Origin: Vibrio tapetis subsp. quintayensis
Lineage (GTDB): Bacteria; Pseudomonadota; Gammaproteobacteria; Enterobacterales; Vibrionaceae
Assembly (NCBI RefSeq): GCF_030409945.1
Contig: NZ_JAUFQV010000026.1
Location: 248,001-312,000, forward strand
Reading direction: 5' to 3'
Length of the DNA: 64,000 nucleotides
Shown: in pieces, positions 8,662 to 17,527 of the stretch
How the letters are laid out: every line of letters begins with the position of its first letter
Numbering within the stretch: the stretch's first letter is position 1
The notes under the pieces: model-generated
The model's database searches: none
Told to the model about the DNA's origin: nothing
Seen by the model: only the letters and a program-made list of their open reading frames with translations
Made by a program: the position numbers and the translations under genes

Positions 8662-9515
8662 TGAGCGCAGCACCATCGACGTTGCCTGCTGAGGAGCGTT
8701 CGGCTGTCTATTCACAGGGCCAAATAGACATTCGTGCTGGTTATTTACGTTACCTCGATAGTGACAGAGCCACTCTCGACGGCTTAAACATGCAGATCCC
8801 TATTGGGCAGTGGACGTGCATTTTAGGCCGAAGTGGTTGTGGTAAAACGTCGCTGTTGCGTTACTTGGCGGGTCTATTAGACCATTTGGTTGAGTGGGAC
8901 GGTCAGTTAACGATAAAGCGAGCCTTGAACACAGGTGTTAATGGGGCCGATTCGATGAGCCATCACATAGCATATATGGCCCAACAAGATTTGCTGATGC
9001 CTTGGCTCTCAGCGTTAGATAATGTGTTATTAAGTACACGTTTTGGCGTGTCTGCTAAGCAAAATAAAAACCAGACGGCAGAGCAAAAAGATAAAGCGTT
9101 AACCCTGTTGGAAAAAGTCGGCTTGGTGGACAAGGCTCATTACTCGCCCATGCAGTTATCTGGAGGAATGCGCCAGCGAGTGGCGTTAGCTCGAACATTA
9201 ATGCAAGACCAGCCCATCGTCTTAATGGATGAGCCATTTTCGGCGCTAGATGCGGTGACAAGGCATCGTTTACAGCGTCTCGCATTTGAGCTGTTGGCGG
9301 ATAAAACCGTGGTGTTGATCACCCATGATCCACAAGAAGCAATTCGATTAGGCCATAAACTTTACGTTATGCAGGGCTCTCCGGCCCACGCTCAAGCAAT
9401 AAAACTGCCCGCTGCCTTAAGTTCTTCTGATGTGGGCATGCCGAGGAAGTACGATGCGCAAAGCGCTCTGTTACAGCAAGTCATTATAGAAAGGTTGGAG
9501 CAAGATTATGTCTAG
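8661..9515 (+). CDS. thiZ: Thiamine-precursor ABC transporter ATPase (ThiZ-like)
   Basis: A 284-residue ABC ATPase. Walker A GRSGCGKTS (about 65-73), signature LSGGMRQRVAL, Walker B PIVLMDEPF and the H-loop ITHDPQEA are all present. The sequence pattern is that of the SsuB/TauB/ThiZ group of nitrate/sulfonate/taurine-type importers. Placement between thiD and the ThiX/ThiY homologs under a TPP riboswitch indicates uptake of a pyrimidine precursor of thiamine (formylaminopyrimidine or HMP). It overlaps thiD by one base. Confidence 0.88.
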   Translation: MSAAPSTLPAEERSAVYSQGQIDIRAGYLRYLDSDRATLDGLNMQIPIGQWTCILGRSGCGKTSLLRYLAGLLDHLVEWDGQLTIKRALNTGVNGADSMSHHIAYMAQQDLLMPWLSALDNVLLSTRFGVSAKQNKNQTAEQKDKALTLLEKVGLVDKAHYSPMQLSGGMRQRVALARTLMQDQPIVLMDEPFSALDAVTRHRLQRLAFELLADKTVVLITHDPQEAIRLGHKLYVMQGSPAHAQAIKLPAALSSSDVGMPRKYDAQSALLQQVIIERLEQDYV

Positions 9516-9539
9516 CCAAGTGAATACACAGGAAAATCG

Positions 9540-10337
9540 ATGAGCGAAATGACTCAAATTACGTCGATTTCTCGTGACTTAAAAAACAGTGAAAAACTCT
9601 CGCGCCCATTGATTAGAATGGTCATTAGCGCTGCCGTTATCATAGGGATTTGGCAAGCTATCGTCGATATTTTTGCTATGCCCTCGTTTATATTACCCGC
9701 TCCTTTGGATGTGTTTACCAAATTAATACAGCGTCAGGATGTACTACTGAAACACACCTGGGTTACCGCTCAGGAAATCCTATTAGGCTTATTATTAGGC
9801 CTTTCTATGGGGTTGTTTTTTGCGCTGCAAATGTTGCTGTTTAAACCCGTTAAACGTTGGCTGTTGCCTTTACTTATTGCTAGCCAAGCGATCCCCGTTT
9901 TTGCACTCGCGCCCGTGTTGATGTTGTGGCTTGGCTATGGGATAGCATCAAAGGTAGTCATGGCCGCCATTATTATTTTCTTCCCAGTTACCACATGCTG
10001 TTATGACGGTTTAAGAAATACGCCGTCGGGCTATCTTGATCTTGCGAAAACCATGGGCGCAAGCCGTTGGCAATTGTTACGGCATGTTCAACTGCCAGCC
10101 TCATTGCCAACATTGGCCTCTGGGATTCGAGTCGCCGTTGTTATCGCTCCGATTGGCGCGGTGGCCGGGGAGTGGGTTGGTTCAAGTGAAGGGTTGGGTT
10201 ACTTAATGCTTCATTCCAATGCACGAATGATGATTGATGAGATGTTCGCGGCCTTGTTCATCTTATCGGCTTTATCGGTCGCACTTTACTTTATTACCGA
10301 CAAAATACTGAAAGTGCTCGTGCCTTGGGAAAAGTGA
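9540..10337 (+). CDS. thiX: Thiamine-precursor ABC transporter permease (ThiX-like)
   Basis: A 265-residue inner-membrane permease of the BPD_transp_1 family with about six hydrophobic segments. The cytoplasmic EAA loop reads LAKTMGASRWQLLRHVQLPASLP, the contact site for the ATPase. It follows thiZ by 24 bp with CAGGAAAA as ribosome site. It is of usual length for the SsuC/ThiX type. Operon context gives the substrate class, as for thiZ and thiY. Confidence 0.88.
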   Translation: MSEMTQITSISRDLKNSEKLSRPLIRMVISAAVIIGIWQAIVDIFAMPSFILPAPLDVFTKLIQRQDVLLKHTWVTAQEILLGLLLGLSMGLFFALQMLLFKPVKRWLLPLLIASQAIPVFALAPVLMLWLGYGIASKVVMAAIIIFFPVTTCCYDGLRNTPSGYLDLAKTMGASRWQLLRHVQLPASLPTLASGIRVAVVIAPIGAVAGEWVGSSEGLGYLMLHSNARMMIDEMFAALFILSALSVALYFITDKILKVLVPWEK

Positions 10338-10440
10338 TCCAACGAAACGATACACCAACTATAAAATATTCGTGCGTTACCCAATATAACTAGAAAAAAC
10401 AGCCATCAATTTATTAAATTTTGAAAGGAAATCAGAACAA

Positions 10441-11391
10441 ATGAAAAACAAAACCGTACTCGGTGCTTTTGCCTTATCTACCATCATGCTTTCAATGAAC
10501 GCTCAAGCAGAAACCAAAAACTTAACCCTAATGTTAGATTGGTTTGTAAACCCGAATCATGGCCCAATCGTGATTGCTAAAGAACGTGGTTACTTCAAAC
10601 AGCAAGGGTTGACCGTTGAGGTTCAAGAGCCAGCAGACCCAAGCATGCCGCCTAAGCTCGTTGCCGCAAACAAAGTGGATTTGGCGATTTCTTACCAGCC
10701 GAGCTTAACTATAGATGTCGCCGCTGGCTTACCGTTGATACGCTCAGCAACCTTGATCGCCACGCCTCTTAATACTCTTATGGTGCTAGACAACAAAAAA
10801 ATTGGCGAGATAGCGGACTTAAAAGACAAAACTATTGGTATTGCGATTGCGGGTAATGAAGAAGCGACCATTGGAACTATGTTGAAAACCGGTGGTGTGA
10901 ATTACGAAGATGTAAATATCGTTAACGTCGGCTGGGCGCTGTCATCGTCACTAGCTTCTGGCAAAGTCGATGCTATTTGGGGTGGTTTACGTAACTTTGA
11001 AACCAATCAATTGGCTTTGGAGGGCTATGAAGCAAAAGCATTCTTCCCTGAAGAGCATGGTGTGCCAGCCTACGATGAATTGGTGTTTGTTGCTAACGCT
11101 AATAACTATGATAAAGCTGCGATCATGGCGTTCAATAAAGCGCTAGAACAAGCCACCACTTACATCGTTAATCACCCTCAGCAGTCGTGGAAAGAGTTTG
11201 TCGCATATGCACCAGATACGTTAAACAATGAGCTAAATAAACGTGCGTGGAACGATACATTAACTCGATTTGCCCTACGTCCGTCGGCGGTAGATTTGAA
11301 GCGTTATGATGATTATGCCGAGTTTATGTATTCACAGAACATCATTGAAACATTACCTAAAGCTAAAGACTACGTGCCTAACTTCCAATAA
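10441..11391 (+). CDS. thiY: Thiamine-precursor-binding periplasmic protein (ThiY/NMT1-like)
   Basis: A 316-residue secreted binding protein with a cleavable signal peptide (about residues 1-23, ending ...NAQA). The mature part begins KNLTLMLDWFVNPNHGPIVIA, the hallmark opening of NMT1/THI5-like pyrimidine-binding proteins (ThiY). ThiY homologs bind N-formyl-4-amino-5-aminomethyl-2-methylpyrimidine, a product of thiamine degradation. The gene is fourth in the riboswitch operon. A 103-bp gap precedes it with no clear terminator. Confidence 0.9.
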   Translation: MKNKTVLGAFALSTIMLSMNAQAETKNLTLMLDWFVNPNHGPIVIAKERGYFKQQGLTVEVQEPADPSMPPKLVAANKVDLAISYQPSLTIDVAAGLPLIRSATLIATPLNTLMVLDNKKIGEIADLKDKTIGIAIAGNEEATIGTMLKTGGVNYEDVNIVNVGWALSSSLASGKVDAIWGGLRNFETNQLALEGYEAKAFFPEEHGVPAYDELVFVANANNYDKAAIMAFNKALEQATTYIVNHPQQSWKEFVAYAPDTLNNELNKRAWNDTLTRFALRPSAVDLKRYDDYAEFMYSQNIIETLPKAKDYVPNFQ

Positions 11392-11439
11392 ATTATTTTT
11401 AGATTGGTCGGGTAAATCCCTCTAAGTGAGAAAAACGAA

Positions 11440-12105
11440 ATGAACCATCAAGATTTAATTCATGCCTGTCGTGAAGATTGGGATGCCTATACACAGCATC
11501 AATTTGTACAAACGTTAGCTGATGGAACATTGGCGCAGCCTTGCTATTTACATTACTTAAAGCAAGATTTCTTGTTTCTTAAGCAATATGCTCGCGCTCA
11601 TGCCCTTGCGATTTATAAGGCAAGGACGCTGGCGGATATGCGACGAGCGCTGCCAAGTGTGCATGCGCTGTTAGATTCTGAAATTGCCCACCACGTTACG
11701 TACTGCGAGCAATGGCACTTAACGGAATCAGACATGGAAGCGGAACCAGAAGACTTTGGTACTGTGGCGTATACGCGGTATGTGCTTGATGCAGGGATGA
11801 CGGGGGATATCGTTGATTTGTATGCAGCTTTAGCACCTTGTTCAATCGGGTACGCTGAAATCGGCAAAAATTTGATGGCAGCCACAAGCACCCAGCTGAA
11901 TGGAAACCCATTCGCGAGTTGGATTGAACTGTATAGTGGAGAGGAGTTTCAAACGGGTGTCGCTGAAAGTACAGCTCACCTAGATGAGATTTTAGCCGAA
12001 ATAGACAAAAACAGTGAAAGAGGACGAAACCTCATTGCGGTGTTTAAGACGGCGACTCGCATGGAGGTGGCATTTTGGCAACAGGGATTAGATGCAAACC
12101 GATGA
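11440..12105 (+). CDS. tenA: Aminopyrimidine aminohydrolase / thiaminase II (TenA)
   Basis: A 221-residue TenA. The enzyme hydrolyses aminopyrimidine from degraded thiamine to HMP, which ThiD then phosphorylates. The family catalytic set is recognisable: Asp43 and Tyr50 in KQDFLFLKQY, catalytic Cys134 in ALAPCSIGY with Tyr138, and Glu209 near the C-terminus (MEVAFW). It is the last gene of the operon and is followed by an intrinsic terminator. With thiXYZ and thiD it forms a complete salvage route; an amidohydrolase step (YlmB type) is not encoded in this window. Confidence 0.94.
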   Translation: MNHQDLIHACREDWDAYTQHQFVQTLADGTLAQPCYLHYLKQDFLFLKQYARAHALAIYKARTLADMRRALPSVHALLDSEIAHHVTYCEQWHLTESDMEAEPEDFGTVAYTRYVLDAGMTGDIVDLYAALAPCSIGYAEIGKNLMAATSTQLNGNPFASWIELYSGEEFQTGVAESTAHLDEILAEIDKNSERGRNLIAVFKTATRMEVAFWQQGLDANR

Positions 12106-12171
12106 GCTTAAACAGGCCTAACGTTTCTAGTCTCGTGTTGGCTGGCTAATCACCGAGCGTCAGTATTATTA

Positions 12172-12209
12172 AAGCGACATTAGTTTAGTTCTGGTGTCGT
12201 TTTTTTATT
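12172..12209 (+). terminator. Intrinsic terminator of the thiamine operon
   Basis: AAGCGACA (12172-12179) pairs with TGTCGTTT (12195-12202), with one G-U pair, and runs into a seven-T tract. It closes the thiD-tenA operon. Confidence 0.75.
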
Positions 12210-12262
12210 TGCGCCGAACGTTAGAATACTTCACAGTACGTGATTGCCACTTTAGTTTATGG

Positions 12263-13150
12263 ATGAACCACATGGCCAGTTTTCTGAGACTTATAACGCT
12301 TGCAGCAATTTGGGGTGGGTCATTTCTTTTTATGCGCATTGCCTCAAACCCATTGGGACCAGCGGTTTTAATTGAAGCTCGGGTCGTGTTCGCTGCGATA
12401 ACACTCCTTTTAGTTTCCATTTATCTTAAGAAAACGCTCAGTTTCTCTTCTAATGCGAAGCACTATTTTACCCTGGGTTGTTTTAATACCGCATTGCCGT
12501 TCCTGTGCTTTGCTTATGCTGCACAAACCCTTAATGCTTCGTCACTCTCCATTCTGAATTCTACAGCCCCAATATGGGGGGCGATCATTGGCGCCATTTG
12601 GACTAAGACGCCCTTAACGAAAAAAGTGATCTTAGGGCTGTGTATCGGTATCGTCGGTGTGAGCATTTTGGTTGGTTGGGACGCTGCAAATATCGGAAGT
12701 GAGGCAATTTTGCCCATTTTTTCTGCGATCATGGCGGCATTTAGCTATGGTATTGCATCCAATTACGCAAAAAACGCACCTAAGGTTGACTCTTTCAGCA
12801 ACGCGCATGGAAGCATGTGGGCATCTGTGTTGTTGGTTTTACCCTTTGTGCCATTCATCCCTATGCGAGAAGACCCGACCTTAGATATCGCAATGGCTGT
12901 TATTCTGCTTGGCGTTGTATGTACTGGGTTTGCCTACCTGTTGTATTTCCGATTGATCGCAGATTTAGGGGCGCCTTCTGCGCTTTCAGTTACGTTTCTC
13001 GTCCCGGTGTTTGGCATTGTTTGGGGGCACGTATTCTTAGGCGAAGAAATTGGGGTCAATACCATTGTTGGTTCAGTAATGGTGGTAGCGGGAACCATGT
13101 TTGTGACCGGTTTTTCTCCGAAAGCGTTACTCAACCGGCGCAGGGTCTAA
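12263..13150 (+). CDS. EamA-family drug/metabolite transporter
   Basis: A 295-residue inner-membrane protein with about ten hydrophobic helices, two EamA repeats and the typical opening RLITLAAIWGGSFLFMR. The family includes exporters of amino acids and other metabolites; the substrate is unknown. The longest frame opens with a GTG at 12194, but that codon lies within the thiamine-operon terminator. ATG 12263 or 12272 fits the family's usual N-terminus better. Neither has a strong ribosome site. Confidence 0.85.
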   Translation: MNHMASFLRLITLAAIWGGSFLFMRIASNPLGPAVLIEARVVFAAITLLLVSIYLKKTLSFSSNAKHYFTLGCFNTALPFLCFAYAAQTLNASSLSILNSTAPIWGAIIGAIWTKTPLTKKVILGLCIGIVGVSILVGWDAANIGSEAILPIFSAIMAAFSYGIASNYAKNAPKVDSFSNAHGSMWASVLLVLPFVPFIPMREDPTLDIAMAVILLGVVCTGFAYLLYFRLIADLGAPSALSVTFLVPVFGIVWGHVFLGEEIGVNTIVGSVMVVAGTMFVTGFSPKALLNRRRV

Positions 13151-13205
13151 ACGCTTTATTGTTTAATCGGAGTGCTGCATAGAAAGCTAAACTCGAGTTA
13201 AAGGG

Positions 13206-15158
13206 TTAAACCAGCTCTTCGTCATTGATGGGAAATACCGCTCGGTTTCTACCTGAACGTTTGGCTTCGTAGAGGTTTTTATCGGCATTTCGAAAGAACT
13301 CATCGTTGGCTCTTAACAATAACGGAGAGGCAGGTTGACTCACACCAATCGACGTAGTGACGTTTAGCCCGCCAGCAAGTGTTGGGAAATCATCTTGGCT
13401 AATCGCTTCTCGTATGACTTCGATTCTTGTGGGTAAATGGGCATCATCTTTTAAAAGCATGAGAAACTCTTCTCCTCCCCAGCGAATTAGGAGTTCAGAT
13501 TGAGCTGTGAACTGTCTGAGTCGCTCAGCAGTTTCGACGAGTACTTCGTCTCCGATATCGTGCCCATGCTGATCGTTAACAGACTTGAAATGGTCCAAAT
13601 CAAATAACACGATGCGGTATTGAGTGCGTCGGTTGATCTGAGAGCATAGTTTTAGTTGTTGTAGGTAATAACGGCGGTTGTGCAGACCTGTGAGTTGGTC
13701 AATATTAGACAGGTTTTCTAACTCAACATTTTTGGAGTGCACCGAAAAAGTTTGTCTGAGTGCAAAAGCTAACGCAAGAATAGCAATGATCACCGCAATA
13801 CAGGCGACCTGGAAGCGCAAGGTTTCTTTACTGAGTTGCACATTAGCCAATCGATTTTGAATGTTGAGTAGATCTCGCTCTTGCTCTATTTGACGAGTGG
13901 CAAATGCATGTTCTAGATCGTAAACCTTACCTAGCAATTGTTGCTTTTCTTGGGTGTAGAACGTTTTATAAGTCGTCAAAGCGACGAGCGGTTCACCAAG
14001 GTTTTCATGCGCTTGCGCCTTTTGCTTATAAGCGCGTATAAGCCAGCGGCTATGCTCAATGTTCTTAAAGATATCAATGCTTTGTTCTACACTTTCAAGA
14101 GATTCAGCGTGTAATTGAAGTTCCGATAGGGTCTTGGATTTTAGTAACCAACATTGCCCATATTCAACTGGGAAGCTTTGCGCGTTTAGAGTGTTGATAC
14201 ATTGTTCACTGGACGTCAGCGCATTACTTAAGTCGTCCAGCAATAGTGCCAATTCAGCCTTACCTTTTAGGTTCATCAAGTTTTGTCGGGTGCCTGCATC
14301 GCTTGGTTCATAATACTGTTGTGATGACTCATAGGCTTGCTTTGATGCTTTTGTATTACCAAGTCGGTTATAAACGTAAGCTTCATTTAATAGTAAAACG
14401 TTCATGAGGTAGTTATCAAATAGACCACTTTCATAATAAAGCTGCTTAGATTGCTGAATGTATTCTAGGGCTTTTTGCCATTTCTCAATGTGCAAGTAGA
14501 GCAACCCTAAATTATTGTAAGTTTTGCTCGTGTAGAGGTTCGGGGGAAGTTGCTCCGCAACCGATATACCTTGCATGAAGTAGCGTTGGGCATCAATAAG
14601 TTGGTTTGATAGGTTACTGAGCACTCCGGCTGTATTGTAAGCCTTGGGTAATAAATACAGTGCGTTACTGTTTTGGGCCAAAGTTATTGCTTCTAAGGCG
14701 GCCTTTATTCCAGCTTCTACTTGGCCCTTTTTTGCGTAGCTAATAGCATCATCGATTGTTAGAGATGCCTCAAGCCATCCGAATTCGTGTTCCTTAGCGA
14801 GATGGCGCAGATCGTTGGTGTATTGCGCTAGGTGCACTCGGTCTTTTTCTTGTTTTGCTAAATATTGCAAAATCAACGTGCGGTAGGCTGACTCTAAAGG
14901 TGAGATGGAGTCAGGGTGTTGGGCGTCAACCTGGGCCAGTTCTTTGCGTACCTGTTTAGGTTCAGTGGCCGTCATCAATGAATGCAACGATAGAAGCGCC
15001 TTCCCATAAGGAGACGTAGCGAGGTCGACTTCAGGGTTGTAACTGACGAGCTGGGTCGTAGGGGATGAATCAAGCTCAGAAGTAAATATGTCGAAAACAA
15101 CGGCGGTCAACAGGCTTACACTGAATACCAGTATGGAGATTAAAACACTTTTTTTCAT
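13206..15158 (-). CDS. TPR-containing membrane diguanylate cyclase (GGDEF)
   Basis: A 650-residue protein. It opens with a hydrophobic N-terminal segment (MKKSVLISILVFSVSLLTAVV). A long helical region with tetratricopeptide-like repeats follows (for example AYNTAGVLSNLSNQ and TYNNLGLLYLHIEKWQKALEYIQQ). A transmembrane segment near VACIAVIIAILALAFAL leads into a coiled coil and a C-terminal GGDEF domain. The active-site motif is GGEEF, expected to be catalytic; the I-site RxxD is missing (AQSE at that place), so no product inhibition is expected. I chose ATG 15158 (MKKSVL) over an upstream in-frame start because it begins the signal-like segment. The TPR part is probably periplasmic. Confidence 0.88.
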   Translation of the reverse strand: MKKSVLISILVFSVSLLTAVVFDIFTSELDSSPTTQLVSYNPEVDLATSPYGKALLSLHSLMTATEPKQVRKELAQVDAQHPDSISPLESAYRTLILQYLAKQEKDRVHLAQYTNDLRHLAKEHEFGWLEASLTIDDAISYAKKGQVEAGIKAALEAITLAQNSNALYLLPKAYNTAGVLSNLSNQLIDAQRYFMQGISVAEQLPPNLYTSKTYNNLGLLYLHIEKWQKALEYIQQSKQLYYESGLFDNYLMNVLLLNEAYVYNRLGNTKASKQAYESSQQYYEPSDAGTRQNLMNLKGKAELALLLDDLSNALTSSEQCINTLNAQSFPVEYGQCWLLKSKTLSELQLHAESLESVEQSIDIFKNIEHSRWLIRAYKQKAQAHENLGEPLVALTTYKTFYTQEKQQLLGKVYDLEHAFATRQIEQERDLLNIQNRLANVQLSKETLRFQVACIAVIIAILALAFALRQTFSVHSKNVELENLSNIDQLTGLHNRRYYLQQLKLCSQINRRTQYRIVLFDLDHFKSVNDQHGHDIGDEVLVETAERLRQFTAQSELLIRWGGEEFLMLLKDDAHLPTRIEVIREAISQDDFPTLAGGLNVTTSIGVSQPASPLLLRANDEFFRNADKNLYEAKRSGRNRAVFPINDEELV

Positions 15159-15440
15159 TGTCGACTTACACCTTAAACCCATTAGCGCGGCGATGTTACT
15201 ATGTGTTCACTATTTCAACAATATCTACCTTTATGAATATCAAGAGTCGATAGTAGGTAGATTTTTGCACAATTCAAACGGCAAGTTGCACAATCTATGG
15301 TCAAAATAAACCATGAACTGTGCAATGTATTTGATTACCGAATACTTAATATTTCGCTTCTCATTGGTGACGAGCGTATTCTTGTTTGTGTCAACGGAAC
15401 GATATCTAGATAGATGGAATACAGCATACTTGGGAGGTGC

Positions 15441-15554
15441 ATTACAACGAACAAATATCTTCTTTTTTTACCACTATTAGTGTTAATGCTAGTGTTAGCG
15501 GTGCCAATCGTTTTATCTGAGTGTGAAACAAATAGCCGCATAGAAGTGTTGTAA
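15441..15554 (+). CDS. Possible small membrane protein, non-ATG start
   Basis: A 37-codon frame whose product is almost entirely one hydrophobic helix (KYLLFLPLLVLMLVLAVPIVLS) with a short polar tail ending NSRIEVL. A strong Shine-Dalgarno GGGAGGT (15432-15438) lies immediately upstream. The possible starts are ATT at 15441 (3 bases from GGAGG) or ACG at 15447 (9 bases); no ATG, GTG or TTG fits at that end. Two hairpins follow within 125 bp. A Lys at position 5 followed by a helix is typical of single-pass small proteins or toxins. The call rests on the ribosome site and composition only. Confidence 0.35.
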   Translation: MTTNKYLLFLPLLVLMLVLAVPIVLSECETNSRIEVL

Positions 15555-15559
15555 TGAGT

Positions 15560-15595
15560 ATCCTAAAGGTTATTTTTAACAGTGACCTTTAGGAT
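15560..15595 (+). repeat. 11-bp perfect hairpin after the small ORF
   Basis: ATCCTAAAGGT (15560-15570) and ACCTTTAGGAT (15585-15595) form a perfect stem with a 14-base loop, starting six bases after the stop of the small ORF. No T-tract follows, so it is not a plain intrinsic terminator. Confidence 0.7.
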
Positions 15596-15643
15596 GCAAG
15601 TAGAGAGGCATCTATAGTTTTTTTCATATTATAAGTACCCTTT

Positions 15644-15678
15644 GCCCCAAACAGATTGGTCTGTTTGGGGCTTTTTTT
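15644..15678 (+). terminator. Strong intrinsic terminator
   Basis: GCCCCAAACAG (15644-15654) pairs perfectly with CTGTTTGGGGC (15661-15671) around a six-base loop and is followed by seven T. It faces plus-strand transcription although no gene longer than 60 codons lies upstream on that strand, so it probably ends the small-ORF transcript or a small RNA. Confidence 0.85.
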
Positions 15679-15989
15679 GTCTTTTCCTTTCGTGTCATTC
15701 GGTTAGCTTGTTTATTTTGTCGACAGAAACAGAAAAAACTCGCTTTATTTGCATTAATTTCACGATAAGCCTTTACAAAGAACCTCAATGGGGTATGATT
15801 CGTCTCGCTCTATTGCAGAGTTATTTGAAACATAAAGATTAAGTAAAAGAAAATCCTTAGTATTGCTTCGTTATTGTCGTTATCCTCAGTGGTTCCCTTA
15901 GCTTCATCGTCACATTCAATAATTCAAGCTATCAGCGCAGTCGCAATTTCGCGATAACTTTATGAATTTAATTATATAAGGGACATATC
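15679..15989 (+). promoter_or_regulatory. Promoter and long leader region of the cold-shock gene
   Basis: 311 bases without a credible gene between the terminator at 15678 and the cspA-family start. Cold-shock genes of this type usually have a leader of 100-200 bases that refolds with temperature. No individual promoter or cold-box element could be assigned with confidence. Confidence 0.35.
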
Positions 15990-16199
15990 ATGTCTAAGAC
16001 TACTGGCATCGTAAAATGGTTTAACGAAGAGAAAGGTTTCGGTTTCATTACTCAAGACAACGGCGGTGCTGACGTATTCGTTCACTTCCGTGCTATCGCT
16101 TCTGAAGGCTTCAAAACACTTGCGGAAGGCCAAAAGGTTTCTTTCGAAGTTGAACAAGGTCAAAAAGGCCCACAAGCTTCTAACGTTGTAGCGTTATAA
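15990..16199 (+). CDS. CspA-family cold-shock protein
   Basis: A 69-residue single-stranded nucleic-acid-binding OB-fold protein that melts RNA structure. RNP1 (KGFGFIT) and RNP2 (VFVHF) are intact, with the family opening [15 protein letters not shown] ribosome site (AAGGGA) precedes the ATG. Monocistronic: an intrinsic terminator follows within 12 bases. V. cholerae carries a CspA-type gene on chromosome 2; exact orthology cannot be settled here. Confidence 0.96.
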
Positions 16200-16210
16200 T
16201 CTTGTAAGCC

Positions 16211-16247
16211 GACGCAAATGGTTTTTAACCATTTGCGTCACTTTTTT
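16211..16247 (+). terminator. Terminator of the cold-shock gene
   Basis: GACGCAAATGG (16211-16221) pairs perfectly with CCATTTGCGTC (16229-16239), followed by AC and six T. Confidence 0.9.
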
Positions 16248-16481
16248 ATCTGCGCTATGTAAATTCCAAAACTCTCTACTTCCAAAACTCTCCTACTTAC
16301 AACACACTCCAAACTACATTCAATTTCTTACATCACCTGTATTACTTCAATCTTCTCTGTGCTATTTCTAAAATCTTCGTGTTAACTCCCAATCGATCTA
16401 TTCAACTTAATGTAATCGATTACTTTGGTGCTATGCTTGAGCCATTATTCGTTTTTTAGCTCAATAAGGTAGTTTGAGGTA

Positions 16482-17249
16482 ATGAGACTTAGGTGTGCGG
16501 TTGCTAACTTATTGCTATTTATTGTTGTTCTTTTTTCAGTGCCCCCCGCAGTTGCGAGTGTTGCAAAGTTCTCTACCAGCAATGTAAAACCGTGGGGTTT
16601 TTTGGGCAGCGACGGTAAGCCAACGGGTCTACTCATTCGCGTCGCTGACGCATTACAAGGTGAGTTGAGCAACGGCGGCGATATCGTTATTGAAAACCAG
16701 CTTCGTCCATACCCACGGGTAATCCACGAAATTAAAACGGCCACTGTTGATTTTGCCGTTATGTTTAATAGTTCCAGCGCAAACAGCATAGCGGTTTCAT
16801 TGGGCAAGGTTGTAGACGCTCGCGTGATCATTATTGGCGTCGCGGATAGAGAACCGATAGCCTCGCTGGATGATCTGACAGGTAAGATGGTCGGCCATAT
16901 TCGTGGTTCTAAATATGGGCCTGATTTCGATGATCATCGGACAATGAAAAAACGCTCGCTTGGATCGATGAAGCAAGGTATTGATATGTTACTTAATGGG
17001 CGTATCTATGCGCTAGCAAGTGCAGATCAGACAATTTACTATGCGATGGAGCAAATGGATATCCCCCTAGATGCCATTACGACAATGTACACTGTTAGTT
17101 CAATTCAAGCCGATCTGTATTTCTCAAAAGAATCCTCCAATTCTTATTTAGTAACTCCGGTCAAACAAGCGCTGGATAGGCTTAGAGCTAAAGGCACCTT
17201 AGACAAATTTTCATTGAAGATAAGCAAAGCCGTTGAAGCGTTAAAGTAA
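16482..17249 (+). CDS. Periplasmic solute-binding protein, SBP_bac_3-like
   Basis: A 255-residue secreted protein with a signal peptide (about 1-25, ending PPAVAS). The body shows a two-lobe binding-protein pattern, with VADREPIASLDDLTGKMVGHIRGS marking the inter-lobe region as in SBP_bac_3 proteins. TTGAGGT sets the start. No transporter genes are adjacent. It shares its family with the gene at 208-972 and with the sensor domains of the kinase at 54237, but the ligand cannot be read. Confidence 0.8.
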   Translation: MRLRCAVANLLLFIVVLFSVPPAVASVAKFSTSNVKPWGFLGSDGKPTGLLIRVADALQGELSNGGDIVIENQLRPYPRVIHEIKTATVDFAVMFNSSSANSIAVSLGKVVDARVIIIGVADREPIASLDDLTGKMVGHIRGSKYGPDFDDHRTMKKRSLGSMKQGIDMLLNGRIYALASADQTIYYAMEQMDIPLDAITTMYTVSSIQADLYFSKESSNSYLVTPVKQALDRLRAKGTLDKFSLKISKAVEALK

Positions 17250-17394
17250 ACTCAGTCCGGCAGTAAAGAGGTTCTGTATCCGTTAATGTCCGTCTTTCCC
17301 CACCTTTAGTGTCTTGTTATTTTTTATCCATTGACCTATCTACTACTTTATCGTTTAAAGTACTTACCCATCAACGGCAGTAAGGTCTATTTAC

Positions 17395-17493
17395 GTGTAT
17401 AAAATATCCGAATTACCTGAGCAAGTTGGCTTATCCAGAACGACGGTGCTGCGGTCGGGTCGGTGGACAATAAACTTTGCTCAGTTTCAATAA
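17395..17493 (+). pseudogene. 5' fragment of a MerR-family regulator gene
   Basis: From a GTG at 17395 with GTAAGG upstream, the frame reads YKISELPEQVGLSRTTVL, the first helix-turn-helix of a MerR-family regulator. The expected continuation (a YYE/LGL segment, then a wing) is missing: after TTVL the frame runs RSGRWTINF and stops at 17493 inside a tandem repeat. No other frame downstream resumes a MerR pattern. It is best seen as a truncated remnant; expression of a 32-residue peptide is possible but unlikely to be functional. Confidence 0.55.
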
Positions 17494-17527
17494 AGTCTGA
17501 TCATTTACAATAAAGATTGATCTGTTC
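17468..17527 (+). repeat. Three tandem 20-bp repeats
   Basis: Copies start at 17468, 17488 and 17508 with exactly 20-bp period. Each begins CAATAAA; copies 2 and 3 share CAATAAAG..TGATC. They begin inside the 3' end of the MerR remnant frame. Confidence 0.7.

Noticed and set aside
15335-15541. 68-codon minus-strand frame
   Set aside because: Low-complexity composition, no ribosome site, and it is antisense to the better supported small hydrophobic frame with GGGAGGT.
15642-15842. 66-codon plus-strand frame before the cold-shock gene
   Set aside because: It begins inside the stem of a strong intrinsic terminator and has no ribosome site.
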